DNA of 64,000 nt from ZC4RG36 sp964652205 (GTDB lineage Bacteria; Chloroflexota; Anaerolineae; Aggregatilineales; Phototrophicaceae), in the NCBI GenBank assembly GCA_964652205.1, contig CAZZAO010000001.1:1-64000 (forward strand). The letters are read 5' to 3'. The position numbers and the translations under genes are program-made. A model generated the notes under the pieces. That model was not told where the DNA came from and did not search any database. It saw nothing but the letters and a program-made list of their open reading frames with translations. Below are positions 1 through 8,138 of the stretch, one piece after another (within the stretch, counting starts at the first letter, position 1; each line of letters starts with the position of its first letter).

Positions 1-104
1 GTGGCCGTTTCCCCCTCTCCGCTTGCGGAGAGGGGGTCAGGGGGTGAGGTCGGATTAGCAGGAGCCGAAGGCCGCGAAGGGGTCAGGGGGTGAGGTCGGA
101 TTAC
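1..104. repeat. Dispersed GC-rich hairpin repeat with tandem tail
   Basis: A perfect 12-bp stem (11-22 with 25-36, loop TT) is followed by two near-identical copies of a 26-base tail at 31-57 and 78-103, which share GTCAGGGGGTGAGGTCGG. Related sequence (CTCTCCC / GGGAGAG / GGGGTGAGGG words) recurs at about 4010, 20113, 50640 and 57990. There is no reading frame of note. It lies downstream of the aspartate kinase stop, so the hairpin could help end that transcript, but no T-run follows on the minus strand. Confidence 0.7.
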
Positions 105-159
105 ATGGATAGCCCGGCGGTCAGATAGACGTGGCGGGTGTGTGAGGCAGGCAGCGAGT

Positions 160-1572
160 TCAGGACATCTTGCCGAGAATAAGGTTGTGAATCTGCATCA
201 GCGTCTGTTCGGCATCGCGCGGATCAACGACCACCGACAGGCTGCACCGGCCTGCGCCCTGCGCCAGCGCCAGCACGCGCACGCCGTTCAGCGCTTCGAG
301 AATCGTACACGCCAGCGGGTGAACTTCCCCCAGATGCGCGCCAATAGCCGTGATAATGCTGACGGTGCTGGCGATCCACGGCATCGGCATCCCGTGGTCA
401 GGCAGGCGCTCGTCCAGCGCCCGGCGCAGGCTGAGGAGCGCGTCCGGCCCGGCGGTTGTCGGCACGACGAAACAGAGCAGCGTGCGCCGCGCCGACTGTG
501 AGGTAATCGTCACATCGACGTGGTTGCCGGTGGTCGTGAACAGCAGCTCATCGACCAGATCGGAAATCGGGCCGAGCGGGCCGCTGCTCTCGGCAGTCAG
601 GCCGATGCCCTCGATGGCCGTGACCGCCTTGATCGCCGGGCTGTTCGGCTCGCTGACCGCGCTGATCCGTGTCCCTGGCTGCTGCGGCTTGAAGACGTTA
701 CGCACGCGCACCGGGATTTTCTGCTCGCGCAGTGGGGCGATCATGCGCGGATGCAGGATGCGCGCGCCGAAAAAGGCCATTTCGGCGACCTCGTCATACG
801 AGAGCGCGGGGATCATGCGCGCCTCAGGCGTCTCGCGTGGGTCGGATGACATCATTCCATCGACATCCGTCCAGATCCAGACTTCGTCGGCTCCGACGCT
901 GGCCGCCAGCACCGAGGCGGTGTAGTCGCTGCCGCCGCGACCGAGGGTGGTCGGCTTCCCGGCAGCCGTCGCGCCGATGAAGCCGGTGATGACCGGGATG
1001 ATTGACCGGCTGAGCATCGGCGACAACTGCTGGGTGATGCGCGTCCGCGTCAGCGCGATGTTGACCGAAGCATTGCCGTAGACGTTGTCGGTGATGATGA
1101 CATCGGTCGCGTCGATGGCGACGCCGCGCAGGTTGTTCTGGCGCAGCAGCGCCGCGACAATTCGCGCCGCCAGCCGCTCGCCGACGCCAACGACCGCGTC
1201 GATCTTGTCCGAGTCAGCGGTTCGACCGGCGCTCCCGGCCAGCGCCTGACAGGTATCGAGCATGTCGAACAGCAGTCGGTCGATGTCCGCTTGCAACGCG
1301 GCGCGCTCGGTCGGGCCGAGCGGCAGATGCTCGATCAGGGCCAGGTGGCGTGTCCGCAGGCTGGCGATGATCCGGCGATAACCACGGCGGTTGCTCAGTT
1401 GAGCCAGGTGGGCCGCTTCGATCAGCGCGTCGGTCACGCCTTCCAGCGCCGAGACGACCAGCAGCATCTGCTTCCAGCGCTCGCGCTCCTGTAAGACGAT
1501 GCTCAGAACCTGCGTTAAGGCGGTCGTTGTCCCGACGGACGAGCCACCAAACNNNNNNNNNNGCGTGTTCAT
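160..1572 (-). CDS. lysC: Aspartate kinase
   Basis: Aspartate kinase phosphorylates L-aspartate with ATP, the first committed step toward lysine, threonine and methionine, in the cytosol. The frame gives FGGSSVG directly after the start region, GRGGSDYTAS at about residues 211-220, WTDVDG at 234-239 and AFFGARILHP at about 266-275, all typical of the amino acid kinase fold. The last 155 residues or so form the ACT regulatory region that normally binds feedback inhibitors. About 470 residues fits a monofunctional enzyme; no homoserine dehydrogenase domain follows. The start at 1572 gives MNT plus four unknown residues before FGG, as expected for this family. Ten Ns (1553-1562) fall inside codons 4-7. 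It is divergent from ricT. Whether it is the lysine- or threonine-sensitive form cannot be told. Confidence 0.93.
   Translation of the reverse strand: MNTXXXXFGGSSVGTTTALTQVLSIVLQERERWKQMLLVVSALEGVTDALIEAAHLAQLSNRRGYRRIIASLRTRHLALIEHLPLGPTERAALQADIDRLLFDMLDTCQALAGSAGRTADSDKIDAVVGVGERLAARIVAALLRQNNLRGVAIDATDVIITDNVYGNASVNIALTRTRITQQLSPMLSRSIIPVITGFIGATAAGKPTTLGRGGSDYTASVLAASVGADEVWIWTDVDGMMSSDPRETPEARMIPALSYDEVAEMAFFGARILHPRMIAPLREQKIPVRVRNVFKPQQPGTRISAVSEPNSPAIKAVTAIEGIGLTAESSGPLGPISDLVDELLFTTTGNHVDVTITSQSARRTLLCFVVPTTAGPDALLSLRRALDERLPDHGMPMPWIASTVSIITAIGAHLGEVHPLACTILEALNGVRVLALAQGAGRCSLSVVVDPRDAEQTLMQIHNLILGKMS
1553..1562. other. Assembly gap of 10 Ns
   Basis: Ten undetermined bases lie within the first codons of aspartate kinase. 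Both flanks are in the same frame of the same gene, and the missing residues number about what the family has between its N-terminal MxT and FGG. The gap length is therefore close to real, and both sides probably belong together. Confidence 0.95.
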
Positions 1573-1645
1573 CAACTGCACGCTTTCAAACCGTAGCTGC
1601 CGAAATGCTCGCACGTTAGAAATCGTTAAGGTAGGGAATACCCGA

Positions 1646-1675
1646 ATTATAATCCGATTAATGCTCGCGCAACAA
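1646..1675 (-). promoter_or_regulatory. Putative sigma70 promoter of aspartate kinase
   Basis: On the minus strand TTGTTG (1675-1670) is followed after 18 bases by a perfect TATAAT (1651-1646). This puts a start of transcription near 1639, about 65 bases before the ATG. Seen by eye only. Confidence 0.5.
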
Positions 1676-1702
1676 CGATTCGCACTTGCAACCACCTCAA
1701 TT

Positions 1703-1731
1703 TTGCCTGAAGATAACAGAAGGCTTATCAT
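1703..1731 (+). promoter_or_regulatory. Putative sigma70 promoter of ricT
   Basis: TTGCCT (1703-1708), a 17-base spacer and TATCAT (1726-1731) lie about 40 bases upstream of the ricT ATG. A GAGG ribosome site sits at 1761-1764. Together with the opposite promoter it fills the divergent region. Confidence 0.45.
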
Positions 1732-1771
1732 TAAGCTGATGAATGTTGTATTGATTGACTGAGGAACCTCA

Positions 1772-2731
1772 ATGCCTGAAACAATCGTCGCCCAGCGGAT
1801 GGTCGCTGGCGTGCGCTTCCACAAAGTCGGTAAGCTCTACCATTTCGGTTACGCGGCCTTTCCTGAGCTTCAGGTCAAGGATTTTGTCATCGTCGAAACG
1901 GCCCGCGGTCGGCAGATGGGCGAGATCATGGCCTTCGCCGCTGCCGACGAAAATCAGCGCGACTATAAGCCGATCCTGCGCATGGCGACTCCGCGTGACC
2001 TCGTGCTGCGTCAGGAGTGGGAAGGCCGTCAGGACGACGCGCTGATGCAGTGCCAGCAGCGCGCCAGAGAAATGGGCGGTTTCAACGGCGTCAAGTTTGT
2101 CGCCGCGCTCTACAACTTCGACGGGACGATGCTGACTTTCCTCTACAGCGCCGATGACAAGGTCAACGTCAGCCGCCTGTGGAACGACCTCAACCGTCAG
2201 TTCCCGGCGCAGCAGGTCGAGATGCGGCAGATCGGCCCGCGTGACGTCGCCAAACTGCTTGGCGGTTTCGGCGCCTGCGGCATTCAGCGTTGTTGCAGCA
2301 CCTTCCTGACCGACTTCAGCCCGATCTCGATCAAGATGGCGAAGGCGCAGGGCATCTCGCTCAATCCGTCGGAAATTACCGGCATGTGTGGTCGTTTGCG
2401 CTGCTGTCTGGTCTATGAGTATGAGCAGTACGTACAGGCGCGCGCCAAACTGCCCAAGCGTAACAAGCGGGTTGGCTCGCCGTTCGGCGAAGGCAAAGTC
2501 GTCGATGTCCATCCGCTTCAGGATGCCGTCACCGTCATGACCGAAGACGGCTTCCACTTCGTCACGCGCGCGGAGCTGGTTCCGCTTGAGGAGCTGGAAG
2601 CACTGGCGAAGAAAGCTGGTGAACCCTGCACCGTTCATGGCGACGGCCCATGCGAATGCGGCGCGAAACCGGGCAAAAATGCCGGGGCATCGTCATCTGA
2701 GTCTGAATCGGAAGTTGACGACTCCGAGTAA
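1772..2731 (+). CDS. ricT: PSP1-domain protein RicT (YaaT family)
   Basis: The 319-residue protein belongs to the PSP1/RicT family. In Bacillus, RicT works with RicA and RicF in a complex carrying iron-sulfur clusters that tunes RNase Y and phosphorelay function. The family's cysteine signature is clear: CGIQRCC (residues 169-175) and CGRLRCC (206-212). The N-terminal part (about 10-150) is the PSP1 core. The tail adds CTVHGDGPCECG, an extra cysteine group, and a serine/glutamate-rich end. An ATG with GAGG upstream fixes the start. No ricA or ricF partner is in the window. The family call is firm; the RNase Y role is transferred from Bacillus. Confidence 0.88.
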   Translation: MPETIVAQRMVAGVRFHKVGKLYHFGYAAFPELQVKDFVIVETARGRQMGEIMAFAAADENQRDYKPILRMATPRDLVLRQEWEGRQDDALMQCQQRAREMGGFNGVKFVAALYNFDGTMLTFLYSADDKVNVSRLWNDLNRQFPAQQVEMRQIGPRDVAKLLGGFGACGIQRCCSTFLTDFSPISIKMAKAQGISLNPSEITGMCGRLRCCLVYEYEQYVQARAKLPKRNKRVGSPFGEGKVVDVHPLQDAVTVMTEDGFHFVTRAELVPLEELEALAKKAGEPCTVHGDGPCECGAKPGKNAGASSSESESEVDDSE

Positions 2732-2838
2732 GCCGCTGCGCTGGCTTGAGTGACGCGGTTCCGCCGCTGGCTAAAAGACCGCTGGCTGCCGAAACCCGAG
2801 TCCTCTGAATGGGACTCAAAAGAGAAAGCCATTTCCTC

Positions 2839-2896
2839 TTAGCTGGCTTTAGCCAGGTTGGGTTTGGTAGCCACGGGCTTCAAGCCCGTGGCGGCT
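2839..2896. repeat. Composite palindromic intergenic repeat, copy 1
   Basis: Two hairpins in a row: CTGGCT-TT-AGCCAG (2843-2856) and an 11-bp arm palindrome with one central base (2870-2892). Both are built around a GGCTT/AAGCC-type core. The same two-hairpin layout occurs at 20061-20113 and, degenerate, at 22721-22785. The position between convergently unrelated genes and the lack of coding potential suggest a REP-like element that may also stop transcription after ricT. Confidence 0.7.
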
Positions 2897-2933
2897 AATC
2901 CGAAAAATGCATCACATCTATCACGAGGAAACC

Positions 2934-3659
2934 ATGACCGAAGCACCGAACGCGCCCGCCGCGAAGCGGGTGATGGGCATTTTTGCCCATCCCGACGACC
3001 CTGAGTTTTTTGCCGGCGGAACCTTCGCCCGCTGGGCTGCCGAAGGTGCAGACATCACCTTCGTGCTGGCGACCAGCGGCGACAAGGGCAGCGCCGACCC
3101 GGAGATGACGCACGAACGGCTGATTGCCATCCGCGAGGAAGAAGAACGCAGTGCGGCGCGCGCGCTCGGCGTCCGCGAAGTCGTCTTTCTGCGCTATCCT
3201 GACGGCGAACTGACGCCGTCGCTGGCGCTGCGCCGCGACATCGTCCGCCTGATTCGCCTCAAGCGGCCCGATGTCGTCGTGACCTGCGACCCGACCGTCT
3301 TCTGGTTCGGCACGCGCTCGATCAACCATCCTGACCACCGCGCCATTGGCGAAGCGACGCTCGACGCCGTTTACCCGACGGCCCGCGACCGGCTCAACTT
3401 TCTGGAGCTGGAGCGCGACGAGAAACTTGCGCCGCACAAGGTCAAAGACCTCTACATCTGCGGCACAGCGACGCCGACGGTCAAGCTCGACTATACCGAC
3501 TATCTCGACACCAAGATTGCCTCGCTGCACGAGCATAAGTCCCAGATTGCCGATATGCAGGCCATGGAAGAGCGGCTCCGCGCTAACCGCGATCCCGAAT
3601 CGCCGCCCGAATATCCGCGCTACGTCGATAACTTTCGGGTCATCTATTTCGACCGCTAG
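2934..3659 (+). CDS. PIG-L/LmbE family N-acetyl sugar deacetylase
   Basis: A cytosolic zinc-dependent deacetylase of the LmbE/PIG-L fold. The family removes acetyl groups from N-acetylglucosamine-type substrates, for example in mycothiol- or bacillithiol-like thiol synthesis or antibiotic maturation. AHPDDPEFFAGG near residues 18-29 holds the metal-binding HPDD, and NHPDHRAIGEA near residue 131 supplies the third metal ligand. About 241 residues is the usual size. I place the start at 2934 rather than the ATG at 2907, because CGAGGAA sits just upstream of 2934. No linked glycosyltransferase or thiol pathway gene shows the substrate. Confidence 0.85.
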   Translation: MTEAPNAPAAKRVMGIFAHPDDPEFFAGGTFARWAAEGADITFVLATSGDKGSADPEMTHERLIAIREEEERSAARALGVREVVFLRYPDGELTPSLALRRDIVRLIRLKRPDVVVTCDPTVFWFGTRSINHPDHRAIGEATLDAVYPTARDRLNFLELERDEKLAPHKVKDLYICGTATPTVKLDYTDYLDTKIASLHEHKSQIADMQAMEERLRANRDPESPPEYPRYVDNFRVIYFDR

Positions 3660-3694
3660 ATAATCTTTTGTCCCGTTGGCTGCTGCCGGACTCT

Positions 3695-3724
3695 CTGAGG
3701 GGCATGATGCGTCATGCCCCTCAG
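3695..3724 (+). terminator. Strong 13-bp hairpin after LmbE gene
   Basis: CTGAGGGGCATGA (3695-3707) pairs perfectly with 3712-3724 across a 4-base loop, 35 bases after the LmbE stop. No T-run follows now, because a MITE was inserted at the base of the right arm; its target duplication begins at 3719. It is probably a terminator or a stabilising hairpin. Confidence 0.6.
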
Positions 3725-3728
3725 GTGC

Positions 3729-3881
3729 CAGGGCAATCGCATCAAAATCGCAGCTCAGGCTATAAAAGGTCATGAGGGTTTGTAGGGGCGACCCGCCGGG
3801 TCGCCCCTACGTTACCGTTGACCCTGGATAAACCGATATGAGCTTTCTTGAAACTCCGATCAAATTTGATGCGATTGCCCT
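3729..3881 (+). mobile_element. 153-bp MITE, copy 1
   Basis: A non-coding element with perfect 17-bp terminal inverted repeats (AGGGCAATCGCATCAAA at 3730-3746 and its complement at 3865-3881). It is bounded by a 10-bp direct repeat CCTCAGGTGC (3719-3728 and 3882-3891), read as the target-site duplication. The centre (3782-3810) is a perfect 14-bp-arm palindrome with one central base. A second copy of exactly the same length lies inverted at 22324-22476. It encodes no transposase, so it must be mobilised in trans. Confidence 0.88.
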
Positions 3882-4009
3882 CCTCAGGTGCTGAGTCGAT
3901 ATAGGCGAGTGCTTGACAAGGTGCTATGCTCGTAGTGAGGGACGAGTTTCATCCCTCGTCGCGGGTTCCAGACAATCCGTACCATCCAGTTGAAAACCGC
4001 AGTGGAACT

Positions 4010-4095
4010 TTCTCCCTTCGTCCTGAGGCGAAGCGTCCCGAACCGCTTGATCGTCCGGGGGCAGCCACAGGCCGCGAAGGGGTTGGGGTGAGGGC
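4010..4095 (+). repeat. Degenerate GC-rich dispersed repeat before M20 gene
   Basis: The stretch starts with TCTCCCTTCG and ends with GGCCGCGAAGGGGTTGGGGTGAGGG, matching words of the repeats at 1-104 and 20113-20360. Its GGTGAGGG tail touches the start codon at 4096 and probably acts as the Shine-Dalgarno sequence of that gene. Confidence 0.5.
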
Positions 4096-5295
4096 ATGAT
4101 GACCATCGATTTCAAACAACAGGCTGACGCCATGCGCGATGAGCTGATCGCCCGTCGCCGCGAGCTGCACCAGCACCCGGAACTGGCGTTCGAGGAAGTC
4201 TGGACATCGGCTTACGTCGCCCGCGCGCTGAACGAGCTTGGCCTCGAAGTGCAGACTGGCGTCGGCAAGACCGGCGTGGTCGGCATTCTTGAAGGCGCGC
4301 ACGGCGGCCCAACGGTGCTCGTCCGTGCCGATATGGATGCGCTGCCGGTGATGGAAGAAAACAGCGTCGATTACGTTTCCGCTTTTCCCGGCAGGATGCA
4401 CGCCTGCGGCCACGACGGCCATGTGACCATCGCGCTGGCGGTCGCCCGACTGCTCGCAGCGCAGCGCGATCAGATGGCCGGACGAGTGAAGTTCGTCTTT
4501 CAGCCCGGCGAAGAAAGCGGCAAAGGCGCGCTGGCGATGGTCAGAGACGGCGTGCTGCGTGACCCGCGCCCTGACGTCAGCCTCGGCCTGCATCTGTGGA
4601 CGCCGCTGGAGTCGGGCGTAGTCGGGATCGCCGAAGGCCCGGTCATGGCCGGATGCACGATCTACGACATCCGAATTGGCGGCAAAGGCGGCCACGCTGC
4701 CCAACCGCACACGACGATTGATCCGCTGCTGTGCGGGACGACGCTCGTCAACGCCTTGCAGTCGATTGTCAGCCGTAACGTCGATCCGCTCGATACCGCT
4801 GTGCTCTCGATTACCTCTTTCCGCGCCGGGGAAACCTACAACGTCATCCCTGAAACGGCGGCCCTCAAAGGCACGATCCGCGCCTTCCGGCCTGAGGTGC
4901 GCGATCTGATGCTCAAGCGCCTGCACGAGATGACGGCCTCGATCTGCGCGGCGATGGGCTGTGCCTTCGAGATCAGCAGCACCAATGACACCAATCCGGT
5001 CGTCAACGATGCTGACATCACCCGCCGACTGCGCGCCGTTTTCGCGCCGATTGCCGGTGATGACCGGCTCGACACGGACGCGCGGACGATGAGTTCCGAG
5101 GACATGAGCCACCTGATGACCGATGTTCCCGGCGTTTATTTCTTCGTCGGGGCCAAAGACCCGGCGGCGACGGCCTATTACGGACACCATCACCCACGGT
5201 TTACCTTCGATGAGCAGGCCATGCCGCTGGCGGTTGCGCTGCTGGCGTCTGCCGTCGCGTCCTACGTGTTGGATCAAGCTGATGCCGACCACTAA
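4096..5295 (+). CDS. M20 family amidohydrolase (hippurate hydrolase-like)
   Basis: A zinc metallohydrolase of the M20D branch that cleaves N-acyl amino acids or N-acetyl-diaminopimelate-type amides in the cytosol. RRELHQHPEL (about residues 19-28), RADMDALP, MHACGHDGH and QPGEESGKGA are the standard metal-binding and catalytic motifs, and a dimerisation domain follows. The length of 399 residues is normal. The start ATG-ATG at 4096 is preceded by GGTGAGGG from a dispersed repeat. The stop overlaps the start of the next gene by 14 bases, so the two are translationally coupled. The substrate cannot be deduced. Confidence 0.9.
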   Translation: MMTIDFKQQADAMRDELIARRRELHQHPELAFEEVWTSAYVARALNELGLEVQTGVGKTGVVGILEGAHGGPTVLVRADMDALPVMEENSVDYVSAFPGRMHACGHDGHVTIALAVARLLAAQRDQMAGRVKFVFQPGEESGKGALAMVRDGVLRDPRPDVSLGLHLWTPLESGVVGIAEGPVMAGCTIYDIRIGGKGGHAAQPHTTIDPLLCGTTLVNALQSIVSRNVDPLDTAVLSITSFRAGETYNVIPETAALKGTIRAFRPEVRDLMLKRLHEMTASICAAMGCAFEISSTNDTNPVVNDADITRRLRAVFAPIAGDDRLDTDARTMSSEDMSHLMTDVPGVYFFVGAKDPAATAYYGHHHPRFTFDEQAMPLAVALLASAVASYVLDQADADH

Positions 5296-5941
5296 CATCT
5301 TTCACTGGCCGGATGGTCGCGGCTGGCTGATTCTGGCGGGCGACGCCGACGACGACATCCGCGCTCGCGCGCTCAATCAGACTGCCGCCGACGGCGCAAT
5401 TGCCTACGTCAAGATGAACAGCTCGTTCGAGGCGGGTGAGGAGACGATGGAAGCGATGATCGCCCTCGGCGCGCCGAGCGGCTATCTGGTTGATGTTGCC
5501 GCCGAGGACGATCAAACCGTCGTCAGTCAGCTTACCGAGGCGGGAATGGTCGTGATTGAATCCGGCGTCAGCGGGGCTGAATCGCGCTCGGTGCTGCTCG
5601 GCGCTGCCGCCGAGGGAATCAGGGCGTCGTATGCCAGCGGCGGTGTTATACTGGCCGAGGGCTTCAGCGCCATGGTTTTTGGGGCCTGGGTCGTTCAGGA
5701 TGATGGGACGCTCGTTCCCGGCCTTGAATGGCTTCAGTCGGCGCTGCTTGCGCCCGGCGTCATCGGCGCTGCCGAATGGGGTCGCGCGGCGCTGCTGGAG
5801 CGCCCGACCACGATTGCCGTCGGCATCGGCCCCGGTTCGGCGCTGGCGCTCGGCCCCGACGGTCAGGTGCAGGCATGGGGCGAGGGGCAGATTACGGTGG
5901 CGCTGGGTCGGGATTACATTGCACGTGAGGGGAACGAATGA
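5282..5941 (+). CDS. Cyanophycinase-like (S51/class I GAT fold) protein
   Basis: A 219-residue protein I do not recognise with certainty. The stretch ILAEGFSAMVFG sits where cyanophycinase-type S51 peptidases carry their GxSAG nucleophile elbow. ALLAPGVIGAAEWGR followed by AVGIGPGSALAL resembles the S51 GLLPGVI and GIGIDEDTAL segments. The family hydrolyses isoaspartyl or cyanophycin peptides, but this protein is short and divergent, so activity is uncertain. The start ATG at 5282 lies inside the end of the M20 gene, and the last four bases overlap purA (ATGA). The context is a tight operon with an amidohydrolase and purA. Confidence 0.5.
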   Translation: MPTTNIFHWPDGRGWLILAGDADDDIRARALNQTAADGAIAYVKMNSSFEAGEETMEAMIALGAPSGYLVDVAAEDDQTVVSQLTEAGMVVIESGVSGAESRSVLLGAAAEGIRASYASGGVILAEGFSAMVFGAWVVQDDGTLVPGLEWLQSALLAPGVIGAAEWGRAALLERPTTIAVGIGPGSALALGPDGQVQAWGEGQITVALGRDYIAREGNE

Positions 5942-7227
5942 CGGCAACTATCGTAGTCGGCGCTCAGTGGGGAGATGAAGGAAAAGGCCGCGTGGTCGAT
6001 TGGCTGGCCGCCGAATCGGATGTGGTGGCGCGCTACGCCGGGGGCGATAACGCCGGTCATACGGTCTACGTCGGCAGCACCGTCTATAAGCTGCATCTGA
6101 TTCCGTCCGGCATTCTGCGCGAGGACGTCGTCTGCGTGCTCGGCAATGGCATGGTGGTCAACCCGGTCAACCTGATCCGTGAGATCGACCAGCTTCGCGC
6201 TGCCAGCATCGAGATTACGCCGGAGCGGCTGATGATTAGCACGCGCGCGCACATTATTACGCCCGCGCATATTGCGCTCGACAAAGCGGCGGAAGCGGCG
6301 CGCGGGGCAGGGGCGATTGGCACGACGTTACGCGGCATCGGCCCGGCTTATATGGATAAGACCGGGCGCAGCGGCGTCCGCGCCGGGGAGATGGCCGACC
6401 TCGAAGCCTTCGCTGATACCATGTTCACCGTCATTCAGAAGGCCAACGAGACGCTGACGGCGCAGGGTTTCGACGCGCTCGACGCGCAGGCCGTCGCCAC
6501 CGAGTATCTCGACGCGGCGGCGCGGCTGCGGCCTTATCTGCGCGATACCAGCAATTACCTCAATCGGCGGCTGCGCGAAGGCGCGACGGTGCTCTGCGAA
6601 GGCGGGCAGGGGACGATGCTCGACATCGACCACGGCGATTATCCCTACGTCACCAGTTCGTCGCCGACGGCAGGCGGCGCGTTGATCGGCCTCGGTTTCG
6701 GCCCGCGCGAAGTGGATCGGGTCGTCGGCGTCGCCAAAGCCTTCGCTACCCGCGTCGGCGGCGGCCCGATGCCGACCGAATTGAGCGATGAGATCGGCAG
6801 TCGCTTGCGCGGAACCGGCGAAAACTTCTGGGATGAGTTCGGCACGACGACCGGACGGCCCCGGCGCACCGGCTGGCTCGATCTCGTCATGCTGCGTTAC
6901 GCCGCGCAGGTCAACGGTTTCACCGAGTTGGTGCTGACCAAGCTCGACGTGCTCAGTGGGTTAGATGACCTGAAGCTGGCTGTGGCCTACAGGGTCGATG
7001 GCAGGCGCTGCGACTATCCGCCTGACCTGCTGGCCGACCTCAGGCGCGCGCAGCCGGTCTACGAAACCTTTCCCGGCTGGAACGAGGACGTCTCCGGCGT
7101 TCGTCAGTGGGGCGACCTTCCTGAGGCGGCTCGCAGCTACGTCAGCGCGATTGCTGATCGCGTCGGCGTCCCCGTCTCGACAGTCAGCGTCGGGCCAGAA
7201 CGAGAGCAGCTTGTCTTTATCGAATAG
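5938..7227 (+). CDS. purA: Adenylosuccinate synthetase
   Basis: Joins IMP and aspartate with GTP hydrolysis to adenylosuccinate, the first step from IMP to AMP, in the cytosol. The N-terminal GAQWGDEGKGRVVDW is the P-loop of this family. NAGHTV follows near residue 41, and GTTLRGIGPAYMDKTGRSG holds the IMP loop. FGTTTGRPRRTGWLD near residue 300 is the conserved late motif. The length of 429 residues is standard. It overlaps the preceding gene by four bases and is followed after 9 bases by the receptor gene, so all are probably co-transcribed. Confidence 0.97.
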   Translation: MTATIVVGAQWGDEGKGRVVDWLAAESDVVARYAGGDNAGHTVYVGSTVYKLHLIPSGILREDVVCVLGNGMVVNPVNLIREIDQLRAASIEITPERLMISTRAHIITPAHIALDKAAEAARGAGAIGTTLRGIGPAYMDKTGRSGVRAGEMADLEAFADTMFTVIQKANETLTAQGFDALDAQAVATEYLDAAARLRPYLRDTSNYLNRRLREGATVLCEGGQGTMLDIDHGDYPYVTSSSPTAGGALIGLGFGPREVDRVVGVAKAFATRVGGGPMPTELSDEIGSRLRGTGENFWDEFGTTTGRPRRTGWLDLVMLRYAAQVNGFTELVLTKLDVLSGLDDLKLAVAYRVDGRRCDYPPDLLADLRRAQPVYETFPGWNEDVSGVRQWGDLPEAARSYVSAIADRVGVPVSTVSVGPEREQLVFIE

Positions 7228-7236
7228 GACGGCCCT

Positions 7237-8136
7237 ATGCCATCGGGGGACACCTATTATTACGAGATGGAAGCCCCGGTCACGGCCCCGCCGCGACGGG
7301 TGATTTCGCTCGTGCCGAGCGTGACCGAGTCGCTGTTCGACCTCAATCTTGGCGCGCGGCTGGTCGCCGTCACTGACTTCTGTATCCATCCGGCGGCGGG
7401 CGTGGCTCGTCTGCCGAAAATCGGCGGGACGAAAAACCCCGACGTCGAGCGGATCATCGCCTTACATCCCGATCTGGTCATTGCTAACGCCGAGGAGAAC
7501 CGCCCCCAGGACGTCGAGGGGCTGCGCGCCGCCGGAATCCCGGTCTGGGTGACGTTCCCGCGTACCGTGCGCGAAGCTTTCAACCTGCTCTGGACGATCA
7601 TGCACGTCTTCGATGAGCCGTCGATGGTCGAGCGCGTCCGGGCGATGGAATGGGTCTGCGACTGGCTGGAACGGATGAGCGCCGCCCGCGAGACGCCGGT
7701 GAAGACGTTCGCGCCGATCTGGCTCGACCCGCTGATGACCTTCAACGCCGACACCTATGCTCACGACCTGCTGCGCGTCTGCGGCGCAGCCAACATCTTT
7801 GCCGAACGCGAGCGCTTGTACCCGCTCAAGGCTGATCTGGGACAGGCGGCAGCTTACGCGCCCGATGATCCGCGCGCGCAGGGCCGCGACACCCGTTATC
7901 CGCGCGTCACATTCGCCGAGGTTGTGGCCGCGCAGCCCGATGTCATTCTGCTGCCGAGCGAGCCGTTTCCTTTCGACGAGTCACATCTGGCGATGTTCGC
8001 CGCGCTCGACGTGCCAGCCGCAAAGATGGGGAAAATCCATCTGATCGACGGCTCGCTGCTGACGTGGCACGGGACGCGCGTTGGTCTGGCGCTCGACACC
8101 TTACCGGCCTTATTCGGCTTTGCCGAAAACGAGTGA
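7237..8136 (+). CDS. Helical-backbone periplasmic-binding-type protein (BtuF-like)
   Basis: Matches the ABC receptor family for vitamin B12 and iron-siderophores: RRVISLVPSVTESLFDL near residue 21, then LPKIGGTKNPDVERI and HPDLVIA. The C-terminal half has VVAAQPDVILLPSEPFPF. Family members bind cobalamin or haem-like ligands outside the membrane. I see no signal peptide or lipobox, and no permease or ATPase gene lies nearby, so this 299-residue protein may act as a cytosolic binder. It sits between purA and a histidine kinase gene with only 2 bases to the latter. Confidence 0.75.
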   Translation: MPSGDTYYYEMEAPVTAPPRRVISLVPSVTESLFDLNLGARLVAVTDFCIHPAAGVARLPKIGGTKNPDVERIIALHPDLVIANAEENRPQDVEGLRAAGIPVWVTFPRTVREAFNLLWTIMHVFDEPSMVERVRAMEWVCDWLERMSAARETPVKTFAPIWLDPLMTFNADTYAHDLLRVCGAANIFAERERLYPLKADLGQAAAYAPDDPRAQGRDTRYPRVTFAEVVAAQPDVILLPSEPFPFDESHLAMFAALDVPAAKMGKIHLIDGSLLTWHGTRVGLALDTLPALFGFAENE

Positions 8137-8138
8137 TT

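Noticed and set aside
3900..3945. TTGACA before TATGCT as a promoter
   Set aside because: The boxes are only 6 bases apart, too close for a sigma70 promoter.
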